64,000 nt of DNA. It comes from CAWJNF01 sp963844235. GTDB taxonomy: Bacteria; Actinomycetota; Thermoleophilia; Gaiellales; Gaiellaceae. Each line of letters opens with the position of its first letter. Positions within the stretch are counted from its first letter, which is position 1. Shown piece by piece: positions 1 to 9,006 of this stretch. Where the stretch lies: assembly GCA_963844235.1 (NCBI GenBank), contig CAWJNF010000008.1, positions 310,001 through 374,000 of the forward strand, given 5' to 3'. The notes under the pieces are model-generated. The model did no database searches. It worked only from the letters and a program-made list of their open reading frames with translations, and was not told where the DNA came from. The position numbers and the translations under genes were made by a program.

Positions 1-2
1 CT

Positions 3-290
3 CAGGTCGCCTTCGATGCGATCGAAACCATGCGGCGGCAGCTCTCCGTCGAGCTTGGACCGCACGGGATCCGGTTCGTCACCCTTGCCACCGGCGGTGT
101 GCCCGAGTCGCTTCCCGAGGGCTTCGAGGGTCGCGAGCGGATCGTCGAGATGATCGACGGACAGACGCTGCTAGGGCGGGCCGCGACGCTAGAGGACGTG
201 GGTAACGCAGCCGCGTTTGCTGCCTCGGATCTGGCCCGCACCTTGACCGCTGCCATCGTCAACGTCTCCTGCGGCGCGTTGATCGACTAG
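3..290 (+). CDS. SDR-family oxidoreductase, C-terminal part (5' end outside window)
   Basis: The reading frame is already open at the first bases, so this is the end of a gene starting upstream of the window. About 95 residues are visible. They match the C-terminal third of classical short-chain dehydrogenases: a 'GPHGIRFVTLATGGV' segment like the family's region after the catalytic YxxxK, then 'GRAATLEDVGNAAAFAASD' and a terminal 'VNVSCGALID' resembling the usual '(G)xxxxVDGG' end. The Rossmann nucleotide-binding motif and catalytic Ser-Tyr-Lys lie outside the window, so the substrate cannot be judged. Fold assignment is fairly secure. Confidence 0.75.
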   Translation, partial: QVAFDAIETMRRQLSVELGPHGIRFVTLATGGVPESLPEGFEGRERIVEMIDGQTLLGRAATLEDVGNAAAFAASDLARTLTAAIVNVSCGALID

Positions 291-440
291 CGGAAGGAGC
301 AGGACGAGCCACGCCCAGCTGAACGACCTCGCGCGGACGAGCTCCGGGCCCTGGAGGCCAGCCCGGCACGAGCGCTTTCGACGCGAGGGCGACCCCCGCT
401 ACTCGGCGGCCATCCGGCCCGATTCGACAAGGACGCCTTA

Positions 441-1022
441 CTAGGCGTCATCCTGGCTCGTACCGGGTGGCCCAGCCAGAACCGTAGGGAAGTACTCGAG
501 CAGCTGCAGCCGACCGTCGAAGGTACGGCCGCTCACCATGTCGAGAGAAACGTCGGGATACCCGTCGTAGATCCGGTCCCGGCCACTGCTCCCGGTGATG
601 ACCGGGAAGACGACGACGCGGAAACGATCCACGAGACCAGCATTCAGAAGGGAGCGGCACAGCGTGAGGCTGCCCATGGTGCGCATCGACTCGGTGCCGG
701 TGTCCTTCATCTCGCGCACGGCCTCGACGGCGTCTTGGGTGACCAGCCTGTGTGTTCCCCCACGACAGCGGCTCCGTCAAGGTGCTCGAGAAAACGATCT
801 TCGACAGCCCCGCTAGGGCGTCTGTACCCGCTCGCCGTCGGCGGCCAGCCCAGACATGAGCCGATAGGTGTTCGCGCCCATCAGGACCGGGTAGTCCGCC
901 TCCGGCTGGTCTCCCAACCAGGCGAGGTACTCAGGCCCTTCCAGGCCCCACCAGCCGGGCCAACCGTCGGCTGCCCCGTATCCATCGAGCGAGGTGATGA
1001 AATCGATCATCAGCTCTGGCAT
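441..1022 (-). pseudogene. Dihydrofolate reductase-like (RibD C-terminal domain) protein, broken by frameshifts
   Basis: An ATG at 1022 follows a good Shine-Dalgarno AAAGGAG. The first 69 residues (MPELMIDFITSLDGYGAADG..., then 'VLMGANTYRLMSG') are typical of small RibD_C/DHFR-like proteins of actinobacteria. The frame then stops. The middle ('EPLSWGNTQ') and C-terminal part ('MGSLTLCRSLLNAGLVDRF', 'PVITGSSGRDRIYDGYPD') continue in two other frames to a stop at 441. Together the pieces make a normal protein of about 190 residues, so at least two or three small indels separate them. Either a pseudogene or sequencing errors. Members are NADPH-binding reductases of unknown substrate. Confidence 0.75.
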
Positions 1023-1586
1023 CTGCGACTCCTTTCAGGCTCTTGGATCTCGGCCCGAAGGTAGCCGGTTACCGGCAGTTCAAACGGCCACCAGCTGATG
1101 AAATAGACAGTCCGCTCCTTGAGTCAGGCAAGATTCGCGAATCGGGATGCGGGGGTAGGGATGCCTCCGCCTCCGGACGATCGCTACTTCGATACGCGCG
1201 ACATGGCGAGCCACTCGCGCACGGTCTGCCCAACTCGCAGCCTGCGCTTGGCGGCAACCACCGCTCCCGTGCGGCGGCTCTCAGGCGTCGCTTACTGCGT
1301 GAGCTCCGGGCGAGGCACAAACGCTCCTTCGCTCGATCTCGCTCCATGATCTCAGAGCAGCGCGACGAAGAAACGAAACTCGCGGGCGTGTGGGCGCCTG
1401 AGGGGGAACATGGGCGGCCGTGCCGTGGAAACCAGGGGTGCCTCTCTCCATGACGCAGGGCGAGTCAGGGTTCCCTGTTGACACACCGAACACCCTGTGG
1501 CTAGGGTCACGTCCCTGCGCGGGGAGCGCGTTGCGGCGCCTCCGCCTCTCCGCCAGGTTCCTGGATATAACGAAGGAGGGTTTTCG

Positions 1587-2204
1587 TTGAAGCGCACGCC
1601 CGCGTCGCCGACTCCCTTGCTTGCGTCCACGCGCGCTCTCCTCGTCATCGGTGTCCTCGTTACGGCCGGGACGGGGCTCGGGCTGTACGCGGCCGCGCGG
1701 TCGGTCGGCCAGGGGTTCGCCTGGGAGATCCGGGCGCCGCTGACGGCCGCATGGATGGGCGCGTTCTACTTGGCCGGTGCCTCGGTCGCCCTCGGGCACG
1801 CGGCGTTCCAGCGCGCGTGGGCGCGGGTGAGAATCGTCGTTGTCGTCGCGGGGGTGCTCACGTGGACCAGCCTGATCGTCACCATACGGTTCGCCGACCA
1901 GTTCCGGCTCGGTGAGGGCACGGGGCTCGAGCAGGTCGTGGCGTGGACGTGGCTCTTGGTGTATGTCGCGATACCGGTCGTGGCGTCGGCGGCGTTCGTG
2001 AGGCAAGAGCGGGCCGGTGGGCGGCACGAGTACGCGGTCGAGGAGCCGTTGCTGTGGTCGACGCGTGCGCTCTTTGCGGTGCTCGCGGTGGTCTGTCTCG
2101 TCCTGGGTGTCTGGCTGATGGCCGCCCCGGGCCCGCTTGCGGACGTGTGGCCGTGGACGCTGCCCGACCTTTCCGCGTCGATCCTCGTTCGCGGCGCGGC
2201 GTAG
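1587..2204 (+). CDS. Multi-pass membrane protein of unknown function
   Basis: I chose the TTG at 1587 because GAAGGAGGG sits six bases upstream; an in-frame codon at 1497 lacks such a site. The product is about 205 residues with roughly five hydrophobic segments (near residues 15-35, 53-75, 82-100, 118-138, 160-180) joined by short charged loops. I do not recognise a family. The last residues (LSASILVRGAA) end abruptly after what looks like the start of another membrane segment, so the 3' end may be truncated. It lies just left of the island boundary, ending about 110 bases before the terminator-like hairpin. Confidence 0.6.
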   Translation: MKRTPASPTPLLASTRALLVIGVLVTAGTGLGLYAAARSVGQGFAWEIRAPLTAAWMGAFYLAGASVALGHAAFQRAWARVRIVVVVAGVLTWTSLIVTIRFADQFRLGEGTGLEQVVAWTWLLVYVAIPVVASAAFVRQERAGGRHEYAVEEPLLWSTRALFAVLAVVCLVLGVWLMAAPGPLADVWPWTLPDLSASILVRGAA

Positions 2205-2314
2205 CCGACGAGGGACGGTGTGGTTCCCGGCCCCCTAGAGGGTGTCGGGGGACCTTGTTCGCCAACGCACTGTTTACGTGCAGCCCCGAACCGTCGTCTC
2301 CCCCGAAAACACGG

Positions 2315-2335
2315 AAGCCCCGACTTGCGGGGCTT
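2315..2335 (-). terminator. Terminator-like hairpin next to the truncated tRNA-Gln copy
   Basis: AAGCCCCG and CGGGGCTT form an 8-bp stem around a 5-base loop. On the minus strand it lies directly behind the 3' end of the truncated tRNA-Gln. It corresponds in position to the hairpin behind the intact tRNA at 36464-36486, though stem and loop sequences differ. Confidence 0.6.
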
Positions 2336-2384
2336 TCATGAGGCTGCGGGGCAAGGATTCGAACCTTGACTACCTGATCCAGAG
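2331..2384 (-). repeat. Left attachment-site repeat: 3' fragment of tRNA-Gln
   Basis: These 54 bases recur at 36481-36534 in the same orientation with one mismatch. On the minus strand 2344-2384 is the 3' portion of tRNA-Gln: from the anticodon loop through the 3' anticodon stem, the T arm with its TTCGAAT loop, and the 3' acceptor strand CCCCGCA with discriminator G. Upstream sequence does not continue as tRNA. This is the expected scar at the distal end of an element that integrated into the 3' half of a tRNA gene. Confidence 0.88.
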
Positions 2385-2845
2385 GAAGCGCTGGTGGAGG
2401 GCATTGTTGTCCGTACAACCGCTTGGATTAACGGTTCGCAGCACTCGTAGCGCCAAGCCCGGCGGCCACTGATGCGAGGGGATTGCAGGGAGTCTTCGGC
2501 GATCGGGCAGTGGAACCGCGCGACTGCCCGATCCGCAGCAGGTTGATCACGAATCCCGGGCGCCAACAGCAGCTCGGCGCGCGCTCATCCCTGAGACCGA
2601 AATACGCCTGCCCGAGGTAGGTCGTCAAGGTCGGCCAGTGCCAGTGCCAGTGCCAGCGCGGGCACGGTCACGAGCGATGCGTGTTCGTCGTCGGCGGCCA
2701 ACGTCACCCGGCGGCTCATCGTTCGATCGGGCCTGTCTAGGAGTGCCCGCGGGCAGGAACGCTTGTCGCGCTGCTCGCGAGCGCGTGACGGACGCTATAA
2801 GAGGCCCGAGCCAGCCACGTGGCGGACGGTCATCTAACCCGCACC

Positions 2846-3035
2846 GCGGGTCTAGGTCAACACGTGTAGCAGTCGCCATGCAGTCGCTGGTCAGATGGCC
2901 GGGGTGAGTCTGTTGCGGTGTGTCCTCGACTGCCCTGATGACCCAACCGCTACACGGACCTGGGCCTTCGGTTAGGAGCTATCAGGCCGCGGGTGGTAAG
3001 CGCGAATCGCGACGGTGGCTCCTCGCACTCGGAAT
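2846..3035 (-). repeat. Dispersed repeat family 1, copy A
   Basis: The core GGGTCTAGGTCAACAC followed three bases later by TAGCAGTCG recurs at 33683-33710 and, inverted, near 18544-18576. Copies A and B remain alignable with interruptions for roughly 180 bases beyond the core. On the minus strand the core can be read as 'VDLDPR' in all three copies, so it may be the tail of a lost gene family or a noncoding repetitive element. No function is evident. Confidence 0.6.
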
Positions 3036-3041
3036 GGCCGG

Positions 3042-3338
3042 TCAGGCGCCCCCACTGCCCCGGGGATCGGTCTGCAGCATCGCCCCCTCAGAGGTGGTCG
3101 GAGCCGAGGCCGGGGAGGCAGCCGGGGAGCGTCCCGCGAGCCATTCTTGGAAGCGCGGTGCGTCGACTCCCGAGAGGATCACTGCGGTGCGGCCCGAGTG
3201 GATACCCGGCCCGACAGCGACGACCTGGAGGCCGCCGCAGCCGAATCGCTCGGCGCTTTCCCCGACGCGCGGCGGCGGGCCAGCGTGCGGGTCGGAGAGG
3301 TCCCGGTAGATCAGAACGTCGAAGTAGTTCGGCTCCAT
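3042..3338 (-). CDS. Small conserved-looking protein of unknown function (duplicated in the island)
   Basis: The ATG at 3338 opens a 98-residue frame beginning MEPNYFDVLIYRDLSDPHAG. The frame is open further upstream, but the second copy at 14571-14864 is similar only from this point, which fixes the N-terminus. The protein has a hydrophilic start, 'GPGIHSGRTAVILSGVDAPRF', then 'EWLAGRSPAASP' and a low-complexity tail. No cysteines suggest metal binding and there is no signal peptide or membrane segment. I recognise no domain. The two long copies are much more alike at protein level than their flanks, suggesting past selection. A third fragment lies at 14133-14207. Confidence 0.6.
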   Translation of the reverse strand: MEPNYFDVLIYRDLSDPHAGPPPRVGESAERFGCGGLQVVAVGPGIHSGRTAVILSGVDAPRFQEWLAGRSPAASPASAPTTSEGAMLQTDPRGSGGA

Positions 3339-4100
3339 GATTGACCCCCAAACGTCGATTGCAGCGCAGCGATCTAAATGTGGTCGGCGTGATCGCGCTC
3401 TTCTCGCGGTGGCGAACTTGTGAGCTGAGCGGTGCCCGTTCTGCGGCTGATACGGGAGCGGAAAGAGGCTCCAGCCCAGCCGCGGCCCCAACGTCGCGAT
3501 TCCCAGAGCGGCCAAACACGCTCCTCGGGTGAAATCTCTTAGCGGGCCGGAGCGGAGGGTTGGCGAGGCGCAAGGTGTTGCAACACCGTTGCTGGAGCGG
3601 ACCGAGCACGACGCCCACGATCAGGCTCGCGCGCGAAGCCGGATAGAGCGGCTCGAAGCGCACCGACGGCGTTGCGGCATCCTCGCGCATTCGTGCGCCC
3701 ATCCTGTCAGGTCCTGTCCAGGGGATCAGTCTCGCTGGGAGGCGCTCTCGCTGTCGCTACGGCGTCTCGAGGCCGCAGCTGCTCGCGCCCCGGCGCTGGG
3801 CCCGGACGCGGAGGCCGGAGCTGGAACCGCTGATCGACGAGACGCGCGAGGCGCTGGAGCGGCTCGGGGACGAGCTCGAACGCCTTGCGTGAGATGCCCC
3901 GGAGCGGCCATGCGGGCTGCGGCCACCGCGCCAACTCCGGGGCGATCCAGGGTTTCGCTCTTGCACACTCGGCTCCTGCGGCGTCTCGACGCTCTCGAGG
4001 AGCTCCCGCCCCGGCTCGACAGTCCTCGCCTCTTCCCCGTTCCGGGCGGCGGACACCTGGGCCTCCACAACTTGCGGTCGCGCGAGTGGACGCCCGCAGG

Positions 4101-4283
4101 ATGGGCACGTTGGTCGAGCAGATCGACAAGGTGTACGGGCATCTCGTGAAGAGCTCCGACGACGCGATCCGCGAACGGCTCGACCTTTTCGCGCGGCCCG
4201 CGCCGAAGGGCCGTCCGATGAGGAGCGCGACGGCTGACCGTGCCTCGCCTAGAGGTCGGCCTGCCACAGGGGGGCCGGTGTAA
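4101..4283 (+). pseudogene. Tyrosine integrase C-terminal relic
   Basis: The frame from 4101 reads MGTLVEQIDKVYGHLVKSSDD followed by 'AIRERLDLFARP'. This matches the last part of many actinobacterial tyrosine recombinases, where the conserved 'YGHL' carries the catalytic tyrosine (codon 4134-4136) and a helix 'IRxxLDxF' ends the protein. The upstream catalytic Arg, His-x-x-Arg and Gly-His motifs are not found in the preceding sequence in any frame that I can follow. It is therefore a fragment, about 1.7 kb inside the left border of the island. It may derive from the integrase that brought in an outer layer of the island. Confidence 0.6.
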
Positions 4284-4648
4284 ACGGGGGAGGCCGAGCG
4301 GCGGTTGCCGTCATCCCCAGGTTCGTTGGATGAACGCCGCTCGACCCTCGCCCACCGGGACGCCTCAGGTTTTCTAGCAAGCCACGCGGATGCCTGCAGA
4401 GGTCCTGCCAGACAGCACGGATCACTCCGGCGCCGGTAGAGCAATGCGTCTACCGAAGCAAGCGGCTTCGGTGTCCGACGTGCGGGACGATCGTCACCGA
4501 AAATCCGAACGGGACGCTCCCACGCCACCGCCGGCTCGAATGGGCAGGGGACATGGCGGCGAAGGCAGGGGCAGCGCGCGTTTCTCTTCTCGCCCGGAGG
4601 GTAGGTAGAGCTTGCCCGGCGCGAATAAACGAGGAAGGGAGAGTTCCT

Positions 4649-5116
4649 ATGTTTCGACGTCTGGCCTTGGGCCTGCTGGCGGCAGGGCTACTCTCGATTG
4701 CGGCTCCAGCCTTCGCTCAGCCGCCCGAAACCGTAACCACTCACGAGAAGGGGCTCGTCGAGACCTTCGTCGACGTGATTCCGAGCTGCGAGGAGGACGG
4801 GGCTCCGTACACGATCACGACGACCAGCAACCTCGTCCTGCACGAGACCATCTTCAACGACGGCCGCGTTCACGCGACGTTCACCCAGACGGGCACGTTC
4901 GTGGCGGTGCCGCTGGAGGATCCGAGCCTGCCAAGCTTCACCGGTCACTTCACGCAATCGGGAAACTTCAACCAGAACCGGAACACAGTGAACGGCACGT
5001 CCACCTTCAGTGTCCGCGGCACGGGCTCGGACGGATCGATCGTTCGCATCCATCTCGTCGACCACTTCAACGAACGGCCTGACGGCACGGTAAACGAGTT
5101 CTTCCACTGCCACTAG
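4649..5116 (+). CDS. Small secreted protein of unknown function
   Basis: The ATG at 4649 follows GAGGAAGGGA by eight bases. The product has about 155 residues. Residues 1-24 are a textbook Sec signal peptide: an MFRR n-region, a Leu/Ala-rich core and an AFA|Q cleavage site. The mature part is polar, rich in Thr, Asn and Phe, with alternating hydrophobic residues suggesting beta strands ('TITTTSNLVLHETIFNDG', 'GHFTQSGNF', 'STFSVRGTGSDGS'). It has two cysteines, one early and one in the final 'FFHCH', which could form a disulfide. I do not recognise a named family. It is one of the few intact-looking genes in the left third of the island. Confidence 0.75.
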   Translation: MFRRLALGLLAAGLLSIAAPAFAQPPETVTTHEKGLVETFVDVIPSCEEDGAPYTITTTSNLVLHETIFNDGRVHATFTQTGTFVAVPLEDPSLPSFTGHFTQSGNFNQNRNTVNGTSTFSVRGTGSDGSIVRIHLVDHFNERPDGTVNEFFHCH

Positions 5117-5337
5117 GCGCCAGTTCAAGAGCGGCTCCGTCAGCCATGGCGTCGGGCCTGGCGGAGTCGTTTCTTGGTTGCTGGCAGGGACAGGCTTCTT
5201 GAAGCTCACGATCTCCGGCGCGCGCTCGCGAGCTTGAATCACGGGGCGAGGCCGCGACCGGGGCGCCGCCCTGCGCGCTTCATGAGCAAACGGGCGGCAC
5301 CCGAGCCCATTGGCCGACCGCGCACTACGCTTAGCCG

Positions 5338-5487
5338 ATGGCCATCCCCTCGCCCGTCCTCGAAGCCATCAACCTCGAACTGCGAGCGAGCTCGAGGCTG
5401 TCGCGGCTCGTATGCGGCGAACTTCAAGAGCGCGAGCTCCTGAACCTGTACCCGCAGATCGCCGCTGCGAGGCGCTGCGTGCGCTGA
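5338..5487 (+). CDS. Possible 49-residue protein or remnant
   Basis: An ATG at 5338 opens a 49-codon frame (MAIPSPVLEAINLELRASS...). The next frame continues with 'CEALRALTEELERRI' to a stop at 5513, so this may be a slightly longer helical protein with an indel. A strong hairpin follows at 5537. There is no clear ribosome binding site and no homology I can name. Confidence 0.25.
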   Translation: MAIPSPVLEAINLELRASSRLSRLVCGELQERELLNLYPQIAAARRCVR

Positions 5488-5536
5488 CCGAGGAACTCGA
5501 GCGCCGGATCTGAGCTTCTGCCCCCGAGAAAGGGGA

Positions 5537-5561
5537 GGGGGGCCGCACTGCACGGCCCCCC
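5537..5561 (+). terminator. Strong hairpin, possible terminator
   Basis: GGGGGGCCG and CGGCCCCCC form a perfect 9-bp stem around a 7-base loop. No T tract follows, so classical intrinsic termination is uncertain. Confidence 0.45.
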
Positions 5562-5593
5562 AGACCGAAGCGCCCTCAGGTCGGCGGAGGGTT

Positions 5594-5613
5594 TGACGCC
5601 CTGCCGGGCGTCA
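5594..5613. repeat. Second perfect hairpin
   Basis: TGACGCCC pairs with GGGCGTCA around a TGCC tetraloop. It lies between the hairpin at 5537 and the convergent zinc-ribbon gene, so it could act as a bidirectional barrier to transcription. Confidence 0.4.
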
Positions 5614-5712
5614 CGCCGCAAGTACCCCGCCCCGGCCTTGCCTCTCGATCCTACTGCATTTCTGAGTTGAGGCTCAGGGAGGCGTGCCTTGTGCCGGAGC
5701 GCTAGGTCGGCG

Positions 5713-5907
5713 TTACGTGTCGTCGGACGTCGTCGGGTTCGTCATTGCGAGCTCCCATACGGTGCCGAGACACATCGGGCAGGAGGCGGGGAGCTCGCGA
5801 ACGACAATGCCATAGCCGCAGCCTGAACAGTGGTACTGGTGTGGGCGTCGCGTCCTCTTGAGTACCGCGCCCGTCGCGCTCGGGTCCGTAGTCGTAACCG
5901 TGACCAT
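5713..5907 (-). CDS. Small zinc-ribbon (rubredoxin-like) protein
   Basis: The ATG at 5907 is preceded by GGGGAGGA at good spacing. The 64-residue product carries CSGCGYG near residues 28-34 and CPMCLG near 43-48, the paired CxxC knuckles of a zinc ribbon or rubredoxin-like fold that would bind one Zn or Fe ion. The N-terminus is Thr-rich and probably disordered and the C-terminus is short and acidic. Function is unknown; such proteins often serve as electron carriers or protein-binding modules. Both cysteine pairs are present, so the domain should fold. Confidence 0.65.
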   Translation of the reverse strand: MVTVTTTDPSATGAVLKRTRRPHQYHCSGCGYGIVVRELPASCPMCLGTVWELAMTNPTTSDDT

Positions 5908-6431
5908 CGAGACGTTCCTCCCCTACGACGACGCATGTCAAACGCGACGCTGGTCACTGCCGTGTCTCGGTTGGCCGGTTGGTCGTCCAAGCGCCCCACG
6001 ATGTCAGGGACTCGCTGTTTCGTATTGGCCGAGGGTGGGAAGGCTTTCGTCCTAATGCGGCGTCGGCTCTGGGGGATGCGGCGCCTGGCGTCAGCGTGCG
6101 TAGAGGGGGCGTCGACGTAGCGCGCCCCCTCACTGTCTTGTGGTGGGGCTTGCATCGGGAACGAGGGATGGCAGCCCTGGCCGGCCGGGAGGAAAGCCTC
6201 GGATAACCGTTCCGGGTCGTGGGCGCCCGGCCGGCCTTCGTCGCCCACGACTTCAGGCGGCCCGCCTCCTCACGCACCGGCCGGCCTCCACGACTTGTAC
6301 TTCTTCGGCGGGTTGGCGACGTGCCAGAGTGCCCGGTCGTGGGCGATGATGGCGGCGATGGGAATGGCAGACGCTAAGCAGGGCGAACTCATCACCGAGG
6401 CCCCCCAATCGCAGCCTGAACCGAGTGAGCC

Positions 6432-7202
6432 TCAGCTGGAGTGAGCCTGAGCTGGAGGATCACCATGAGGAGATCGAGTGCCCGTTCCGCGGGTGAAACC
6501 GAGCGGAAAGACTAGCTCCTCGCCCTCGGACGAGCTCATCGCACAGACAGCTCCCGTGCTGTGCATCGGGCGGGCCTTCATGCTGTCCAAGGTGTTCTCG
6601 TCAGTCCCGGGCTCCTCGGCGCCGATCGCGTACCAGTCCCGAGGCTTCAGCCCTTGCGCCCGCTCATAGGCGGCGACCCTGGCGGCTACCTCCTCGTCGC
6701 TGTCAGCGGCGGCGGCGGCAAGGTCGCGGTCGTAGGCCATCGCGACCATGTACGGGTAGCGGTTGCTGACATGACGGAAGCGGTTGCTGTGTTGGACGCG
6801 CGGGTCGTCCGGCGTGACGAAGTCGACCACCATGCGCACGAGGTCCCAGCTCTGTCCCGCCACACTCCGGACACGTCCACGTCGCGGGCGCCTCGCCCTC
6901 CGCGTAGCTGTGCTCACGGTCGAGGTAGTGGCAGCGCATAAGCAAATCGCCCAGCTCCTCCTCCGGCAACCGGCTGAACCCACCGAGGCGTTGCCCATCC
7001 GCGTCGAAGACGCTTACGCACATCGGGTGCCAGCGCGACCCAAGCTGGCAGCCAGGGCAGAACGCCTCGGCGACCCCCTCCGTGCTGAGCGTGCCTTCCC
7101 AACCGTCCGGTAGGGCGGCATCAGACGCCGTTCCCGCGCGGCCACAGCGCGAGCAGTGAACGACGGCGGGGCTGCCCGGGTCGAGCGTGGGCCTGCTTGC
7201 AT
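6432..7202 (-). pseudogene. Zinc-finger protein of unknown function, frameshifted
   Basis: An ATG at 7202 follows GAAGGAGG at ideal spacing. The frame breaks within about 50 bases, after which another frame reads 'HCSRCG' and, about 35 residues on, 'FCPGCQLG', then 'MCVSVFDADGQRLGGFSRLP' and 'TWTCPECGG'. After another shift near 6850 it continues with 'VVDFVTPDDPRVQHSNRF', 'AAYERAQGLKPRDWYAIGAEE' to a stop at 6432. Joined, it would be about 255 residues with three CxxC pairs, implying zinc binding. At least two indels interrupt it. I do not recognise the family. Confidence 0.55.
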
Positions 7203-8258
7203 CGAAGATCCTCCTTCGATGTCGGGGCGGGGCCGCGGCAAACGGCGCTCGCCCGATTTACGCCGGCCCCTGGACAAGAGGGCGAGTCCGCCACGGATGG
7301 CCGGCTGCCGTAAGCGCACTCCGGCGGCACCCGCCGGGTGGTCGCAGATTGGTCGCACGGGCTGCGTTCAGGGTTCTTCGGAGGGAGTCTGGTTGAGTTC
7401 AGGCATACGGCCAGACCGAGCGGAACGACCTGGGCGCGCCACATTGGCCTCCCGGTACAGGGCGGCCCAGGGCTCGGTGACCCCGGGCCCCCTTCATCGG
7501 CGCTTGCCGGAGCACCGTAGGGGTCAGCTATCCAGGCGCCCACGTCTCCCGCGCCCACACTCGGGGATTTTCGTTCTTGCGTCCACCTGCTTCTGAGATG
7601 ATGGAGCGAGATCGAGCAGTCAAGTCCCACGACGTGGTGTAACTCGTCGGCTTGATGGTCGGCTGCTCAGGCCGCGGTGAGTTCGGCTGTCTCCTTTCTG
7701 TCTTTGTCTTCCTTCTTTACTTGATCGAGGAGCGCTTCCAGCCGAGAGGGACCCGTACGTTGCGGGCTGAGGACCCAACGAGGCATGGATTTCGACGGCC
7801 GCAATGGGCGAGGCTGTAGATCTCTACTACACGGGTGCGCTGCGGCCAATCCACTTCGGCGATGACCTGACCGGGCTCCTCAGCGAACACGCCGGGACGC
7901 TGTCCAACCTAGAGAGCGCGGCGCCTGCCGTCCGTATCTACTCCGAGGCGCTCATCGAACTGCACCGATTGGAGGAAGAGGTCCGCTTCGAGGCGGCACC
8001 CGAGACGCCGATGACCGGCTTGCCGTCTCTCACGGCGAGACCTTGCCAAGCCGGAGACCCACGAGGAAGTCGCCGGTGCCGCGGACGTGCTGCTCGAGGA
8101 GCCTCGCGGGCAATCGCGGCCGAGGCCGTGAGGGGCGGCAGGGTCAACAATTTGTTGACTCCCTGGGCGTCGGCAACCCGGGCCTGGGGCCCAAGCCCAC
8201 GGGCCAACCGCTCGGTCGGAATGTGCACCTTTGCGCACCCGTCTGGGGTGATCGAGGA
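7203..8258. other. About 1 kb without a clear gene; contains repeat family 2, copy 2
   Basis: I find no gene I can defend here. At 7593-7617 is a copy of the short repeat containing ATGGAGCGAGATCGAGC (also near 1331-1355 inverted and at 20097-20116). Here the ATG is followed by only 14 codons. A plus-strand frame from 7804 reads 'MGEAVDLYYTGALRPIHFGDDL...' for about 75 plausible residues before turning into low-complexity translation, so it may be the start of a decayed gene. Confidence 0.35.
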
Positions 8259-8537
8259 TCAAGCTCGCGGGGCCTTCCCCGGCATTGCCGTTGCCATTTC
8301 TGACGCCGCAGTTGCTCGGTGCTCGGGCTCGCGCTCGGGCCGCACCGCGGCCAGCGCATCCCGCACGGCAGACCACTCCGGCGTGCCCGGGCTCGCGGCG
8401 GCCAGCGCCGGCCCGAGAATGGAGGCCACCTCGTGGCGGGTGGTCGCCAGCTGGCGTAACGCCTCGTCGCGTTCGGCCACGGCCCGCTCAATCACGTCCG
8501 CCGCCTCGGCCAGCAGCACTCGGGTTAGCCAGCCCAT
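8259..8537 (-). CDS. Small helical protein of unknown function
   Basis: The 92-residue product starts MGWLTRVLLAEAADVIERAV and is dominated by heptad-like amphipathic helix ('AERDEALRQLATTRHEVASIL'), so a short coiled coil is likely. The tail is Pro/Ala-rich. Its start lies about 21 bases after the stop of the upstream gene at 8559-8843, suggesting a two-gene operon. No catalytic motif, signal peptide or membrane segment is visible. Confidence 0.45.
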   Translation of the reverse strand: MGWLTRVLLAEAADVIERAVAERDEALRQLATTRHEVASILGPALAAASPGTPEWSAVRDALAAVRPEREPEHRATAASEMATAMPGKAPRA

Positions 8538-8558
8538 GGCCTCGCGTTATCGGAGCCC

Positions 8559-8843
8559 TCAGTGGGCATGTCGGGGATAGGCGGCCGATAGCCACGGGCC
8601 GCCGGTGTTGCGCTCGCGCTCGAACGGGCCATACGCCACCACCCACGAGTTGCCGGGCTCGGAGTGGGTCACATCGAGCCAGCCGTCTCCGACGTTGAAC
8701 CGGAAGTCTTGCTCGTTTGCCAGGGCCGTAATTCTGACGGCGGGCACCGTGAACAAGCTGTTCCGTTCTTGAAAGGAAGCGTGGCCTGACGCTGCCGTGA
8801 TGCCCTTGCGGGTACATGCTGGGGTGACTGCGGCGTATCTCAT
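8559..8843 (-). CDS. Small protein of unknown function
   Basis: This 94-residue frame includes a convincing C-terminal stretch ('FTVPAVRITALANEQDFRFNV', 'GWLDVTHSEPGNSWVVAYGPF') with alternating beta-strand character. It is followed 21 bases later by the helical protein gene on the same strand. The N-terminal 20-25 residues look less protein-like, so the true start may be internal. I recognise no family. Confidence 0.4.
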   Translation of the reverse strand: MRYAAVTPACTRKGITAASGHASFQERNSLFTVPAVRITALANEQDFRFNVGDGWLDVTHSEPGNSWVVAYGPFERERNTGGPWLSAAYPRHAH

Positions 8844-9006
8844 TCACGGCTCGGGTCGTATGTAGGACTCTGGCCACAGGTGGTTGTGCGCCGCTCCTTG
8901 GCGCGTGAGCAGATCGCCTACTCCGGGCCACTGCGGGTGAGTCGGGTGCGGCCGTCCGGGGCGCAGAGCCTCTGGGAGTCGCAAGGTTCCTCGAGCTGAA
9001 GTCCGT

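Noticed and set aside
2346..2420. A complete tRNA at the left repeat
   Set aside because: Only the 3' 41 bases of tRNA-Gln are present; sequence after 2384 cannot form the D arm or the 5' acceptor strand.
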